Shown here piece after piece: positions 13,706-13,718 of a stretch of DNA of 13,718 bases. The stretch's first letter is position 1; each line of letters starts with the position of its first letter. The stretch is from JAXHTH01 sp034211115. GTDB taxonomy: Bacteria; Planctomycetota; Phycisphaerae; Phycisphaerales; SM1A02. The translations under genes and the position numbers were made by a program. The stretch covers positions 1 to 13,718 of the forward strand of contig JAXHTH010000063.1 of NCBI GenBank assembly GCA_034211115.1. The letters run 5' to 3'. Below the pieces are notes generated by a model. That model saw only the letters and a list, made by a program, of their open reading frames with translations. It was not told where the DNA came from and ran no database searches.

Positions 13706-13718
13706 ACCCGGATCTTCC
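13706..13718 (+). repeat. Start of a fourth family B unit (B4), cut by the window end
   Basis: The last 13 bases of the window, ACCCGGATCTTCC, are identical to the first 13 bases of B2 and in the same direction. They begin 20 bases after the RAYT2 stop codon. The remainder lies outside the window. Confidence 0.65.

Larger units (their letters stand above)
12969..13718 (+). mobile_element. RAYT2 gene with flanking family B palindromes
   Basis: The transposase gene is bracketed by B2/B3 upstream and by the first 13 bases of a further unit (13706-13718, identical to the start of B2), which runs out of the window. The layout mirrors that at RAYT1 but with a different palindrome. The right boundary is not visible, and the unit should not be assumed to move as a whole. 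Confidence 0.6.

Overview
The window is very GC-rich (third codon positions almost all G or C) and reads as chromosomal bacterial DNA. I infer a member of the Planctomycetota, probably Phycisphaerae. The reasons are the style of its two IS200-like/RAYT transposase genes (WLPNDPRGS and WPPGDPRGW blocks), the type of MDR dehydrogenase, the HEAT-repeat lipoprotein, and palindromes with a GCCGCTTGCGGC core. This assignment is by recollection of protein families, not by search.

Layout. At 1-149 is the acidic, Pro/Ala-rich tail of an unidentified gene, followed by about 470 bp of non-coding DNA. A metallophosphoesterase (623-1393, +) converges on a MATE transporter (1529-3061, -). The gap between them is filled exactly by an inverted array of 8-bp AAACGTCN units. 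The minus-strand run from 6734 down to 1529 may be one transcription unit: cupin, four-TM protein with a helical cytoplasmic domain, HEAT-repeat lipoprotein (frameshifted), MDR dehydrogenase (catalytic zinc ligands lost) and MATE transporter. Divergent from the cupin are a glyoxalase II-like metallo-beta-lactamase-fold hydrolase (6834-7499, +) and a two-TM PH-like membrane protein (7567-8283, +).

Next comes a HUH/Y1 REP-associated transposase gene (RAYT1, 8414-9061, -) set between two long palindromes of family A, with a third, solitary family A unit at 7511. Then follow an EF-G-like GTPase (9169-11226, -), the tRNA methyltransferase TrmL (11366-11860, +) and the membrane protease HtpX (11997-12833, -). 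The window ends with a second, dissimilar HUH transposase gene (RAYT2, 13134-13685, +), flanked by an unrelated palindrome family B. B occurs as an inverted pair upstream, a truncated copy at the window end, and a distant copy between trmL and htpX.

The main point of interest is that two separate RAYT-type transposases, each with its own private family of extragenic palindromes, lie within 6 kb, and copies of both families have spread into neighbouring intergenic gaps. The housekeeping genes (trmL, htpX, EF-G-like, hydrolases) are otherwise ordinary.
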